A stretch of DNA of 64,000 nt. It comes from JAVBJN01 sp031546985. Its GTDB lineage: Bacteria; Bacteroidota; Bacteroidia; Chitinophagales; Chitinophagaceae. Location: assembly GCA_031546985.1 (NCBI GenBank), contig JAVBJN010000016.1, positions 1-64,000 on the forward strand, given 5' to 3'. The stretch's first letter is position 1. Each line of letters begins with the position of its first letter. The translations under genes were made by a program, and so were the position numbers. Under the pieces are notes generated by a model. That model did no database searches, was not told the origin of the DNA, and was given only the letters and a program-made list of their open reading frames with translations. Shown in pieces: positions 7,706-16,428 of this stretch.

Positions 7706-9805
7706 ATGTCTATTATTCAACGAATTAGGGACAAATACATTGGCGTTGTAATCGTGGCTATTGTATTAGGTCTCGTGGGCTTTCTGGTGATGGATGCTAT
7801 TCATAGCAATCTGTCGAACCTTTTTGGCGATAAAACCACCTCTATTGCCAAAGTAAACGGAACAGATCTGGAGTATGCAGATTACCAAACCCGTTTGCAA
7901 GCCACCGAAGAAGGTGTTAAAGCGCAAAATCCTACTGCTACACTGGGCGAAGAGTTCAAAAGTCAACTCGGCGAACAAGTGTATAATTCAATGGTACAGG
8001 ATGTATTGCTGAAAGGTGAATATGAGAAACTGGGTCTTAACGTTTCCGATGCGGAAATCCGTGATATGACCACAGGTCCTAATCCACACCCAAGCGTGCG
8101 CCAGAGTTTCACTAATCCTCAAACAGGTGTTTTTGATCCTCAGATGGTGGTGTATTATATTAATACGCTGAACCAGAAAAAAGATCCTAAAGAGAAAGCG
8201 AAATGGAATGAGTTTATCGACAACATCGTTCAGGAGCGCTTATCTTCTAAATATACCGGCATGCTAACCGGTGGTGTGTATGTACCCAAATTTGTGCTGG
8301 CAGAAATGCACCAGAACAGAGGTACACAAAGCGCCATCAGTTATGTACAGGTGCCTTATGCAACTATTGCAGACGACCAGGTAAAAGTAACTGACGAAGA
8401 CATCAAAGGCTTTATGCAAAAACATAAGGAACAATTTGAGCAGGATCAGGAAACACGCAAAGTAGAATACGTTTCTTTCGATATCGTTCCTTCTAAAGAA
8501 GACTCCGTTAAAGTACTGGGTGCACTGGAAGCTGCAAAAGGCGAACTGGCTGCAACTACAGATGTTGAGAATTTTGTAAACAGAAATTCTGATCAGAAAT
8601 TTGACGGCGGTTATTATACCAAACAAAGATTGCAGTCTGCTATTGGCGATACGCTGATGAACCTGCCAGTGGGTGTAGTATATGGTCCTTATTTTGAAAA
8701 AGGCGCTTTCAGCATTGTAAAAGTAATTGACCGCAAATCGCTGGCCGATTCTGCCAAAGCTTCTCACATCCTTATTGCGGTAAACGAAAACATCAGCGAT
8801 ACTGTAGCTAAAACAAGAATCGACAGCGTAGAGAAAGCCATTCGTGGTGGTGCAAGTTTTGCTGCACTGGCACAACAGTATTCTGACGATCCGGGATCGA
8901 AAGAAAAAGGCGGCGAGCTGGGTACCTTCCCACAGGGTATGATGGTTGCTGAATTTAACGATGCAGTATTTAATGGTAAAGCCGGTGATCTGAAAGTGGT
9001 GAAAACCCAATTTGGTTACCACCTTATTAAAATTGAAGAACTGAAAAGCTTCCTGCCTGCTGTAAAACTGGCGATGGTTTCTAAGTCTTTCTCTGCAAGC
9101 CAGGAAACAGAAAATGCCGCTTATGCTGCTGCAAGTGATTTTGCTGCTAAAAACAGAGATGCAAAAGCATTCCAGGCTGCTACCAAAACCATGAACAAAC
9201 GCGTTGCAGATAATATTACCGATGTACAGTCTGCTGTGCAGGGATTGGGTCTGGCCCGCGAAATGGTGCGTTGGGCATTCCAGTCCGAAAAAGGCGCTGT
9301 GTCTTCTCCGATTGCACTGGATGGCCGTTTCATTGTTGCCAGCATGACCGAAGTACACCCTAAAGGTTTGGTTAGCGTAGATGCAGTAAGACCTCAGCTG
9401 GAGACTTTTATCCGCAAGGAGAAAAAGGCGAAACTGATTGGCGATAAAATGAAAGGTGCAAGCCTGCAGGATATTGCTCAGAAAAACGGTGGTACTGTAT
9501 TGACTGCAGACAGCCTGAACTTTATGGGTGGTTTTACCTCTGCACTGGGTTACGAGCCTAAAGTAATTGGCGCTTCTTTTAACAAGGCTAATGTGAACAA
9601 AGTATCTGAGCCTATTCCTGGTGAAGCTGGCGTATTTGCCGTTACCATCAGAAACCTCACTGATATGACTAAAGAAATGCCGGCTACAGAAGAGTTTGAC
9701 CGTATGCAAGCCGAAGGCGCGCTGAAAGGCAATATCTCTAACGGTATGATCATGAGCCTGCGTAAAGCAGCAGAAATTAAAGACAACAGAGCGAAATTCT
9801 TCTAG
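7706..9805 (+). CDS. PpiD-like periplasmic peptidyl-prolyl isomerase/chaperone
   Basis: A 699-residue protein anchored by one N-terminal transmembrane segment (VVIVAIVLGLVGFLVMDAI, residues 13-31) with the bulk in the periplasm. A SurA_N/PpiD-type chaperone region follows (residues 35-250). A parvulin PPIC domain lies at about residues 348-445, recognisable from ASHILIAV, FAALAQQYSDDPGS and GGELGTFPQGMMV, ending FGYHLIKI. A second, degenerate parvulin-like or chaperone segment follows to the C-terminus. The family assists folding of outer-membrane and exported proteins at the Sec translocon. It stands alone with its own promoter and terminator. Confidence 0.88.
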   Translation: MSIIQRIRDKYIGVVIVAIVLGLVGFLVMDAIHSNLSNLFGDKTTSIAKVNGTDLEYADYQTRLQATEEGVKAQNPTATLGEEFKSQLGEQVYNSMVQDVLLKGEYEKLGLNVSDAEIRDMTTGPNPHPSVRQSFTNPQTGVFDPQMVVYYINTLNQKKDPKEKAKWNEFIDNIVQERLSSKYTGMLTGGVYVPKFVLAEMHQNRGTQSAISYVQVPYATIADDQVKVTDEDIKGFMQKHKEQFEQDQETRKVEYVSFDIVPSKEDSVKVLGALEAAKGELAATTDVENFVNRNSDQKFDGGYYTKQRLQSAIGDTLMNLPVGVVYGPYFEKGAFSIVKVIDRKSLADSAKASHILIAVNENISDTVAKTRIDSVEKAIRGGASFAALAQQYSDDPGSKEKGGELGTFPQGMMVAEFNDAVFNGKAGDLKVVKTQFGYHLIKIEELKSFLPAVKLAMVSKSFSASQETENAAYAAASDFAAKNRDAKAFQAATKTMNKRVADNITDVQSAVQGLGLAREMVRWAFQSEKGAVSSPIALDGRFIVASMTEVHPKGLVSVDAVRPQLETFIRKEKKAKLIGDKMKGASLQDIAQKNGGTVLTADSLNFMGGFTSALGYEPKVIGASFNKANVNKVSEPIPGEAGVFAVTIRNLTDMTKEMPATEEFDRMQAEGALKGNISNGMIMSLRKAAEIKDNRAKFF

Positions 9806-9834
9806 TAGATCGCTCCGCAGATATAATATTTGGC

Positions 9835-9867
9835 AATGGGCTACCTTCGGGTGGCCCATTTGTTTTG
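9835..9867 (+). terminator. Intrinsic terminator of the PpiD-like gene
   Basis: AATGGGCTACC and GGTGGCCCATT pair around a TTCG tetraloop, followed by a T-rich tract. It lies 29 bases after the stop. Confidence 0.85.
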
Positions 9868-9916
9868 TTGATAGGTTATACCGTAGCTGCCATGCGGCTG
9901 AGTGGCGCTTGTTACG

Positions 9917-9924
9917 TAAATTTG
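9917..9924 (+). promoter_or_regulatory. -7 promoter element of the DUF2480 gene
   Basis: TAAATTTG fits TAnnTTTG exactly, 52 bases before the ATG at 9977. No good -33 element is seen. Confidence 0.45.
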
Positions 9925-9976
9925 CAGTACAGTACCTGGCTGGTGCTGTAAAAACCATTACCCCCACATTGAGATT

Positions 9977-10495
9977 ATGGATACGATCGTAAATAAAGTG
10001 GCCGAAAGCGGCATTGTTACAATAAACCTGGAGCATTTTTTACCTACACAGGAAACAGCGGTGATAGACCTCAAAGATTACCTGTTTATGGGTATGATTC
10101 TGAAAGAGAAGGATTTTCGCGCTGCTTTGCTGGCCAAAGACTGGGCCGAATACAGCGGCAAAAACGTAGCGGTGGTGTGCACCGCCGATGCTATTATACC
10201 CATGTGGGCTTATATGCTGCTGGCTATGTATTTGGAACCCGTGGTAAATTTTGTATATTATGGTACAGAAATTGAATTGCAGCAGGCAGTGCTCCAGCGC
10301 AACCTGAAGGCGATAGATGTGCAGGAATTTGCAGATAAAAGGGTAGTGATCAAGGGCTGTGGCGACAAATCCATTCCCGAATTGGCCTACCTGGAAATAA
10401 CCCGGTTGCTGCTGCCGGTGGTAAAGAGCCTGATGTATGGCGAGCCTTGCTCTACCGTGCCGATTTACAAACAGAAAAAACCAACAACAACATGA
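9977..10495 (+). CDS. DUF2480 family protein
   Basis: A 172-residue protein of the Bacteroidota-specific DUF2480 family, recalled from its pattern of an N-terminal IVNKVAESG, the stretch LKDYLFMGMILKEKDFR and the segment VAVVCTADAIIPMWAYMLLA (residues 61-80). The function is unknown. The C-terminus contains a conserved GCGDKSIPE motif. It overlaps the following lytic transglycosylase start by 4 bases (ATGA), so the two are translationally coupled and probably expressed together. No signal peptide is evident, so it is likely cytosolic. Confidence 0.85.
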   Translation: MDTIVNKVAESGIVTINLEHFLPTQETAVIDLKDYLFMGMILKEKDFRAALLAKDWAEYSGKNVAVVCTADAIIPMWAYMLLAMYLEPVVNFVYYGTEIELQQAVLQRNLKAIDVQEFADKRVVIKGCGDKSIPELAYLEITRLLLPVVKSLMYGEPCSTVPIYKQKKPTTT

Positions 10496-11406
10496 ACAAA
10501 TTCGTAACCGGAATATTTTGTGGATTAGCCGGAGCTGCTGTGGCTCTGGCTTTTTCGGCTTATAAAGCCAACGACGATAAAGAGAAAGGGGTAGATGTAA
10601 ATGGCAATAAGGTGCAATACCGCTGGTATACGCCACCGGTACCCAAAAGCTTTGCTTTTGCAGGAGAGCCTGTGCCGCTTACACAAACCGAAATACAGGA
10701 AAGAATAGACCGGGAGATACTGGTAAATGCTTACTGGCAAAGTTCTACCATGTATATTCTTAAACTGGCGCCCCGTTATTTTCCGGTTATCGAAAAGATA
10801 TTGAAGGACAATGGCATACCCGACGATTTTAAATACCTGTGCGTAGCAGAAAGCGCCTTGCAAAACCAACGTTCCTCTGCGGGCGCCATCGGGTTCTGGC
10901 AATTTATGAAAGATACCGGCAAGCAATTTGGTCTGGAGATAACCGATGAGGTAGATGAAAGGTACGATGTAGCCAAATCTACCGAGGCGGCCTGCCGCTA
11001 CCTGCGTGCTGCCTACACCAAGTTTGGCACCTGGACCGCCGCCGCGGCTTCTTACAACTGTGGTATGGGTGGGTACAGCAGTTACAGCACCTACCAGCAA
11101 ACCAATAATTATTATGATCTGTTGCTGCCCGAAGAAACGATGCGGTACGTATTCCGTATTCTGGCGCTGAAGCAGATTATGAAAAATGCCGAGCAATACG
11201 GCTTTATCCTGTATAAAGGAGAAACCTACGATCCCTACAAGACCAAAGCGGTAACGGTAGATACTACGGTGAATAACCTGGTTGATTTTGCTTTTGCCAA
11301 TGGTACCAATTACAAAACGCTGAAAACCGTAAACCCCTGGCTGCGCGACAAACGCCTTACCGTAAAACCGGGTAAAACGTATACCGTGCAGGTGCCCGAC
11401 CGCTAG
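10492..11406 (+). CDS. Lytic murein transglycosylase (MltD-like)
   Basis: A 304-residue cell-envelope enzyme that cleaves peptidoglycan glycan strands to 1,6-anhydromuropeptides. The N-terminus is a hydrophobic signal or anchor (FVTGIFCGLAGAAVALAFSA). The SLT domain spans residues about 80-240. It has the catalytic Glu in CVAESALQNQ, then SSAGAIGFWQFM and AAASYNCGMGGY, all classic family-1 motifs. The last 60 residues resemble a LysM-type peptidoglycan-binding tail. The ATG at 10492 is preferred over a longer frame because it overlaps the DUF2480 stop as ATGA and places the signal sequence first. Confidence 0.88.
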   Translation: MNKFVTGIFCGLAGAAVALAFSAYKANDDKEKGVDVNGNKVQYRWYTPPVPKSFAFAGEPVPLTQTEIQERIDREILVNAYWQSSTMYILKLAPRYFPVIEKILKDNGIPDDFKYLCVAESALQNQRSSAGAIGFWQFMKDTGKQFGLEITDEVDERYDVAKSTEAACRYLRAAYTKFGTWTAAAASYNCGMGGYSSYSTYQQTNNYYDLLLPEETMRYVFRILALKQIMKNAEQYGFILYKGETYDPYKTKAVTVDTTVNNLVDFAFANGTNYKTLKTVNPWLRDKRLTVKPGKTYTVQVPDR

Positions 11407-11407
11407 G

Positions 11408-12505
11408 TTAGAACCACCTTCGTCTTTTAAAGATGTACAGCATAATGATGGGAATGATAAGCATGGTAAAAACGCTGATGTAAAAACCCATAGGGTGGTG
11501 TGCGAAAGGTATTTTATCGAAGTTCATTCCAAAAATACCGCCTATTACCGTGGCCGGCGCCAGTAGCGTGGTTACAATGGCCAGTACTTTCATTACCTCA
11601 TTCATTTTGAGGTTTACCTGGTTCATATACAATTCCTGGATGTACATAAGCATATCGCGGTAGCTCTCTGCCAGGTCGTTGGCCTGGATAATGTGGTCGT
11701 ATACATCCTTAATGTATTTCTGCGTGCGGTCGTCTATCAGTTCCGAATCGCTTTTAAGCACACCATTTACGAGCTCGCGCACAGGTGTAATGGCTTTTTT
11801 GAGTACCAGCACCTCGCGGCGCAGGGCACTCACCTGAGCCAGTGTGCGGGTGGTGGCGCGGGCCATTACCATATCTTCTACGGCTTCTACCCGGGTGCCC
11901 AGCTTTTCGATGATGACAAAATAGTTGTCTACAATAATATCGAGCAGGGAGTAAAACAAAAAGTCGGAACCGGCCGAGCGTATTTTGGAGCTGCTGAGGC
12001 GCAGCCGCTCGCGGATGGGGTTAAACACATCGCGTTGCGGATCTTCCTGGAAAGAGATAACAAAGGTATCGCCCAGTATAATGCTTACCTGCTCCATCTC
12101 TACCTCGCCACGCTGCTCATTGTAATAGAGCATAGGCAGCAGGCAAAAGATCTTATCGTTAATCTCATCCATTTTGGCCCGCTGGCCTATGCTTAAAATA
12201 TCTTCGATAAGCAACGGGTGTATTTCGTAGTGCGATGCAATGCTTAACACATCGCTGCGGCGCAGCCCGTCTACATTAAGCCAGGTAACTTTGGGGCTTT
12301 TGAGGTAAGGGTAACACTCCTCTACACTGCCCAGTTTTTTCTCCTGCAGTACATCGTGGTTGTAATCAAAAACAGTGATGGATGTTTTTTCGGCATCGGA
12401 TCTGTTTTGCGCCTGAAAAGGGGTATAGGTATTGATAGGCGTCTTTCTTTTCTTATTGGATGGAAAGAAAAACGAAGTAGCATATTTTTCGAACGGTAAA
12501 AACAT
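11408..12505 (-). CDS. corA: CorA-type magnesium/cobalt transporter
   Basis: A 365-residue inner-membrane cation channel of the CorA/MIT family. The long cytosolic N-terminal domain and helical stalk are followed by the pore helix with the diagnostic FGMNF motif (residue about 325), then a second transmembrane segment and a basic end (FKRRRWF). The loop after the GMN motif carries PFAHHPMG in place of the acidic MPEL of classical CorA, which is common in Bacteroidota members. It lies 4 bases after the Nudix hydrolase gene, so the pair forms an operon, and is convergent with the transglycosylase with one base between stops. Confidence 0.9.
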   Translation of the reverse strand: MFLPFEKYATSFFFPSNKKRKTPINTYTPFQAQNRSDAEKTSITVFDYNHDVLQEKKLGSVEECYPYLKSPKVTWLNVDGLRRSDVLSIASHYEIHPLLIEDILSIGQRAKMDEINDKIFCLLPMLYYNEQRGEVEMEQVSIILGDTFVISFQEDPQRDVFNPIRERLRLSSSKIRSAGSDFLFYSLLDIIVDNYFVIIEKLGTRVEAVEDMVMARATTRTLAQVSALRREVLVLKKAITPVRELVNGVLKSDSELIDDRTQKYIKDVYDHIIQANDLAESYRDMLMYIQELYMNQVNLKMNEVMKVLAIVTTLLAPATVIGGIFGMNFDKIPFAHHPMGFYISVFTMLIIPIIMLYIFKRRRWF

Positions 12506-12509
12506 AAGT

Positions 12510-13139
12510 TTATTGAATTTGGTTCCAGATCACCTCCAGCTCGCTCAGGATCATGGCGGTGGCACCCCATATTACTTTGCCATACACCAGGTAAGCAGGT
12601 GCATCCATGGTAAGATTGGGCGATGAAGAGGGGCGTACCTGTATATTGCTTTTAATACTGTCGCGGAAAAGTTCTTCAATGGGCACTTCCAGTATGCCAG
12701 CCACCTCACCCGCATCGGCCCGGAAAACCGGAATGGTTTCGCTATAGGCCACCACCGGGTTTACCATAAAATTGCTTACCGGAATAAACAACGGGCTTAA
12801 CTTGCCCAGCACCGTTACCTCATCGCGCACCACGCCTACTTCTTCCCAGGCTTCGCGCAGAGCGGTATCTATAATGTCTGCATCTTCCGGCTCTGTTTTG
12901 CCACCGGGCAGGCTCATTTGCCCGCTGTGGGTTTTGCCGTCTTCTACCCGCTGCATAAGAATGGTGTATAACACATCGCCTTTGGGGTACAGCAGCAACA
13001 GCACGCCACTGCTGCGCACATCGGGAGGAATGTCCATAGCCTGTTTACGCGAAGCCGGTGCCATAAGCATATGTGCAGCACGCCCGGGCAGGGGTTGCTG
13101 TAACCTTTGTTGTAGCTGTATGATAAAATCGGGTAGCAT
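12510..13139 (-). CDS. Nudix hydrolase, CoA pyrophosphatase type
   Basis: A 209-residue Nudix hydrolase. The Nudix box is present and intact: GGKTEPEDADIIDTALREA followed by WEEVGV, with all catalytic Glu and Arg positions filled. The preceding LLLYPKGDVLYTILMQR and the downstream fold resemble the NUDT7/CoaseNudL group that hydrolyses CoA or other nucleoside diphosphate derivatives, but substrate assignment is inference. It is the first gene of a two-gene transcript with corA. Confidence 0.85.
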   Translation of the reverse strand: MLPDFIIQLQQRLQQPLPGRAAHMLMAPASRKQAMDIPPDVRSSGVLLLLYPKGDVLYTILMQRVEDGKTHSGQMSLPGGKTEPEDADIIDTALREAWEEVGVVRDEVTVLGKLSPLFIPVSNFMVNPVVAYSETIPVFRADAGEVAGILEVPIEELFRDSIKSNIQVRPSSSPNLTMDAPAYLVYGKVIWGATAMILSELEVIWNQIQ

Positions 13140-13171
13140 GGCTATTGTAATCTACGAAGAAAAGGGCGTTG

Positions 13172-13204
13172 AAAAAGCAAAGCGCCATGAAAACTCATGG
13201 CGCT
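13172..13204 (-). terminator. Intrinsic terminator of the glycoside hydrolase gene
   Basis: AGCGCCATGA and TCATGGCGCT form a perfect 10-bp stem with a 4-base loop. On the minus strand it is followed by TTTGCTTTTTC. It ends 7 bases from the stop of the GHL10 gene. Confidence 0.82.
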
Positions 13205-13211
13205 GATAGGG

Positions 13212-14708
13212 TTAATGCTTTACAAAATTGCTGGGCCGGCTCTCGTTGTTAATACGGTCGAGCGCGGTAACAATGTATTGGTAGCTCTCATTGGCCTGGC
13301 GGGTATTGTCGAGCATTTGCGTGGCCGTGGTTATGGTCATTATGTACCCGGGATTGGCCAGGTTAATGGGTTCGTCTTTTTTAAAACGGTACACGATGTA
13401 GCGCAGCGGTTCTTTACCGGCATCGGTCGATGTCCATTGCAGTACAGTATTGCCCTGCTGGTGGCTTACTTTAAGCTGCGGCGGTGTGGGTGCAATACTG
13501 TCTATCCACGGCATGGGCGGCACCAGGGCCGGGGTGTTGTACAAATTATTCTGGAGCGAGTCGTTAAAACCTTTAAGGTTGCGCAGAAAGTAAATGGCGC
13601 TGTAGAAGGCGCTGCCCTTTACCTGTTTATTCTGGCGCAGCATACGAATCTGCTCCGGCAGCTCTCTGGGATTGGCCCAGGGCCCGGCTGTAGCGCCATT
13701 GAGGCGGTAAAGCCCGTGCCCAATGTATACATGGCGGCCATAGGTATGCTTGCTCCACCAGTCGAGCAGTATTTCGTAAGCCACCGCTTTGTGCCCGCGC
13801 TCCCAGTACAACTGCGGCAGGTTATAATCTATCCATCCTTTTTTGAGCCACAGCAGCACATCGGCATACAGATCGTCGTAATTGGTTTGTCCGCCACGGG
13901 TTGGGGAGCCATCGGGGTCCTGGCTCTGGTTGCGCCATACCCCAAAAGGACTGATGCCGAATTTAACCCAGGGCTTTTCTGCCTTAATCACTTTGCTGAT
14001 CATCTGGATCACGGTATTCACATTATCGCGGCGCCACTCATCTTTTGAGATAAAAGCCTGCCCGTATTTGCGGTACGAAGCATAATCGGGAAACTCTACG
14101 TTGGGAATGCGGTAGGGATAAAAATAATCGTCGAAGTGAATGGCATCTACATCATAGCGGTGCACTACATCTTTTACAATTTTGGTAATGTACTCCATCA
14201 CTTCGGGAATGCCCGGATCGAAATACATTTTACCACCGTATTTGAGAAACCAATCGGGCCGGGTATGGGTAATATGGCCGGGCGGGTTGGGGTTTTTATT
14301 GGCATCGGTAAGGGCACGGTAGGGGTTAAACCACGCATGAAACTCCATATTGCGCTTATGCGCTTCGTCTATCATAAACACCAGCGGATCGTAATACGGA
14401 TTGGGCGCTACGCCCTGCTTGCCGGTAAGGTAGCGGCTCCAGGCTTCGTGCGGGCTATCGTACAACGCATCTGCACTGGGGCGGATCTGCACAATTACCG
14501 CATTAAAACCCAGGCTCTGCAATACATTAAGCAGGCGAAGGTACTCCTGGCGCTGGGTTTCGGCAGGCAAGCCCGGTTTACTGGGCCAGTCGATATTGCT
14601 TACCGTAGCGATCCAGGCCGCCCGGAACTCGAACTTGGGATTGTATTGCTGGGCAAACGTGCACAAAAAAGAAAAGAGCAGGGATATAGAGAGAAAAAAA
14701 CGTTTCAC
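13212..14708 (-). CDS. Family 10-like glycoside hydrolase (GHL10/DUF187), exported
   Basis: A 498-residue exported protein beginning at a GTG at 14708, directly followed by a signal peptide (KRFFLSISLLFSFLCTFAQ). The GHL10 catalytic TIM barrel covers residues about 27-330. It is recognised by FRAAWIATVSNIDWPS, LGFNAVIVQIRP, EFHAWFNPYRA and VDAIHFDDYFYP. An Asp/Glu pair is expected in the last motif and in KFGISPFGVW. The C-terminal 90 residues look like a fibronectin type III domain. Related proteins act on peptidoglycan-like glycans or polysaccharides, but the substrate is not proven. Single gene with its own terminator. Confidence 0.88.
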   Translation of the reverse strand: MKRFFLSISLLFSFLCTFAQQYNPKFEFRAAWIATVSNIDWPSKPGLPAETQRQEYLRLLNVLQSLGFNAVIVQIRPSADALYDSPHEAWSRYLTGKQGVAPNPYYDPLVFMIDEAHKRNMEFHAWFNPYRALTDANKNPNPPGHITHTRPDWFLKYGGKMYFDPGIPEVMEYITKIVKDVVHRYDVDAIHFDDYFYPYRIPNVEFPDYASYRKYGQAFISKDEWRRDNVNTVIQMISKVIKAEKPWVKFGISPFGVWRNQSQDPDGSPTRGGQTNYDDLYADVLLWLKKGWIDYNLPQLYWERGHKAVAYEILLDWWSKHTYGRHVYIGHGLYRLNGATAGPWANPRELPEQIRMLRQNKQVKGSAFYSAIYFLRNLKGFNDSLQNNLYNTPALVPPMPWIDSIAPTPPQLKVSHQQGNTVLQWTSTDAGKEPLRYIVYRFKKDEPINLANPGYIMTITTATQMLDNTRQANESYQYIVTALDRINNESRPSNFVKH

Positions 14709-14774
14709 GGATTTTTAGTAACAAAAATAACCAACACATTGGAAGAACCTTGTGCGAAAAGCAAATGAGTGTGT

Positions 14775-14811
14775 TAAAAAAGCGAAAGACCACAACAAAG
14801 TGTGGTCTTTC
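14775..14811 (-). terminator. Intrinsic terminator of the ferredoxin operon
   Basis: GAAAGACCACA and TGTGGTCTTTC form an 11-bp stem. The minus-strand sequence continues into CGCTTTTTTAA. It lies about 30 bases beyond the ferredoxin stop. Confidence 0.87.
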
Positions 14812-14839
14812 TTATCAGAACGTGTTTAAAATGCTACGG

Positions 14840-15169
14840 TTATTCCTCTTCTTCGCCCAGGATGCGGAAAATGGCTCCTTCCAGCGAGTCGTTTATTTTA
14901 AGCTGGCATGCCAGGCGGCTGTCAGAGCCGGCATCGGGCAGGGTATCGAGCATATCCATCTCCGCATCATTCATCGGAGGCAGGTTATCTAACCCATCGA
15001 GCACCTGCACATGGCAGGTAGCGCAGAGGGCCATGCCACCGCATGTAGCCAGAATGTTGTATTCGCTGGCTTTGAGCGCTTCCATGAGGCTAAGGCTCAT
15101 ATCATCTGGTATTTCTAACTCCTGTCTGTCTCCGTTGCGGTCTTCTATTGTGAAATGTATGATACTCAT
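14840..15169 (-). CDS. 2Fe-2S ferredoxin (adrenodoxin/putidaredoxin type)
   Basis: A 109-residue soluble electron carrier. The cluster loop CGGMALCATC gives the C-x5-C-x2-C arrangement and the fourth Cys follows about 35 residues later in RLACQL, as in vertebrate-type and Isc-type ferredoxins. The acidic C-terminus is typical. It lies 9 bases downstream of the ferredoxin-NADP reductase gene, so electrons probably pass NADPH to reductase to ferredoxin. The shared operator upstream of the reductase with the heme uptake genes suggests that the pair supports heme or iron metabolism, which is inference. Confidence 0.9.
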   Translation of the reverse strand: MSIIHFTIEDRNGDRQELEIPDDMSLSLMEALKASEYNILATCGGMALCATCHVQVLDGLDNLPPMNDAEMDMLDTLPDAGSDSRLACQLKINDSLEGAIFRILGEEEE

Positions 15170-15178
15170 GAAAGGCGG

Positions 15179-16183
15179 TTAAAAAGCGTTAATACCATTT
15201 ACGGTAGTGTATTTAAAACTCAGGCGTTGCTCAGGGTATACAAACTTAAACGCGCTGTGGGCCATCAGTGCCGCTTCGTGGAAACCGCAGAGAATAAGCT
15301 TGAGCTTGTTGGTGTAGGTATTGATATCGCCAATGGCGTAAATGCCCGGCACGTTGGTAGAATAATCGGTGGTATCTACGCTAATGGCAGATTTATCGAT
15401 ATTCAAACCCCAGTTGGCAATAGGGCCCAGTTTAGGGCTCAGGCCAAACAAAGGCACCAGGTAATCGGTTTCCAGCGGCACCAGTTCTTTATCCTTACCG
15501 GCAATAAATACTTCTTTAAGGTGGCCGTTACCGTCCAGCTTTATTACGTTGGAGTTCAGCAGCAGATCAATTTTACCCGCTTCTGCCAGGTTAAATACTT
15601 TTTCGGCAGTGTCGGGTGCGCCACGGAAGGTTTCGCCACGGTGTACGAGGGTTACCCTTTCGGCTACATCGGCCAGGAACACGGTCCAGTCCAGGGCAGA
15701 GTCGCCACCGCCGGCCAGTACCACTTTTTTGTTGCGGAACAGCTCAGGATCTTTTACCATGTAGGTAACGCCCTTGCCTTCAAAATGCTCGAGTCTTTCT
15801 ACCGTTGGTTTACGAGGCTCAAAACAACCCAAACCGCCTGCAATTACAATAACCTTGCAATGTACCTGCGTTTGCTCGTTGGTGGTGAGAATGAAAGATT
15901 CGTCGTCCTGGCGTTCAATAGTCTCTACCCTTTCGCCCAGGGTGAAGGTAGGATCGAACGGCGCAATCTGTTTCATCAGGTTATCGATGAGTTCCTGCGC
16001 TTTAACTTCGGGATAACCCGGAATATCGTAAATCGGTTTGTGCGGATATATTTCAGAAAGCTGGCCACCCACTTGAGGCAGCGCATCCATCACATGGCAA
16101 CGCATTTTAAGCAATCCTGCTTCAAAAACTGAAAAAAGGCCAACCGGGCCGGCTCCTATAATACACAGGTCTGTAGTGATCAT
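15179..16183 (-). CDS. Ferredoxin-NADP reductase (thioredoxin-reductase-like type)
   Basis: A 334-residue flavoprotein of the homodimeric TrxR-like ferredoxin-NADP reductase family (as Bacillus YumC). The FAD-binding motif IIGAGPVGLFSVFEAGL is at residues 8-24, PQVGGQLSEIYPHKPIYDI follows near 36-54, and the NADPH motif VVLAGGGDSALDW is at about residues 154-166. The C-terminal FAD motif PGIYAIGDINTY is present. The CxxC redox pair of true thioredoxin reductases is absent, as expected. It is the first gene of a two-gene operon with the ferredoxin, and an upstream tandem operator lies at 16294-16320. Confidence 0.92.
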   Translation of the reverse strand: MITTDLCIIGAGPVGLFSVFEAGLLKMRCHVMDALPQVGGQLSEIYPHKPIYDIPGYPEVKAQELIDNLMKQIAPFDPTFTLGERVETIERQDDESFILTTNEQTQVHCKVIVIAGGLGCFEPRKPTVERLEHFEGKGVTYMVKDPELFRNKKVVLAGGGDSALDWTVFLADVAERVTLVHRGETFRGAPDTAEKVFNLAEAGKIDLLLNSNVIKLDGNGHLKEVFIAGKDKELVPLETDYLVPLFGLSPKLGPIANWGLNIDKSAISVDTTDYSTNVPGIYAIGDINTYTNKLKLILCGFHEAALMAHSAFKFVYPEQRLSFKYTTVNGINAF

Positions 16184-16293
16184 GATCAGTATAATTACAA
16201 ATTGAAATCATCACTTGCAGGTGCAACCAATGACCCTTGCAAATGAAAACGGCCACGAAATTACGACAGCTGACACGGTTTTCCCTATAAAAT

Positions 16294-16320
16294 CGGGAAT
16301 TAGATTTATTTATATGGGAA
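16294..16320 (-). promoter_or_regulatory. Tandem operator-like element upstream of the reductase-ferredoxin operon
   Basis: On the minus strand TTCCCATATAA begins at 16320 and TTCCCGATTTT at 16299, a 21-base direct repeat. The same tandem element appears upstream of three heme-island genes (18054-18086, 18331-18363, 24212-24244). It lies about 110-140 bases before the reductase ATG. Confidence 0.55.
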
Positions 16321-16420
16321 AGGTTCTAATAATAAGGACAAAAAATTTGCAAAAAAATACCAATTCTGTATGGCGAAACCCTTTTTGCGGATGGTGTAAA
16401 TAATTGTTTTACAGCTTATT

Positions 16421-16428
16421 TAGCTTTG
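16421..16428 (+). promoter_or_regulatory. Orphan -7 promoter element
   Basis: TAGCTTTG matches TAnnTTTG exactly but no protein gene follows. It could drive a small RNA ending at the terminator at 16775-16803. Confidence 0.35.

Noticed and set aside
8264..10036. A 590-codon open frame antisense to the PpiD-like gene
   Set aside because: It is a shadow of the real gene: composition is rich in Cys, His, Phe and Tyr with no domain, and the plus-strand frame has clear PPIC motifs.
13197..14048. A 283-codon frame opposite the GHL10 gene
   Set aside because: Antisense shadow; the minus strand carries signal peptide and GHL10 motifs.
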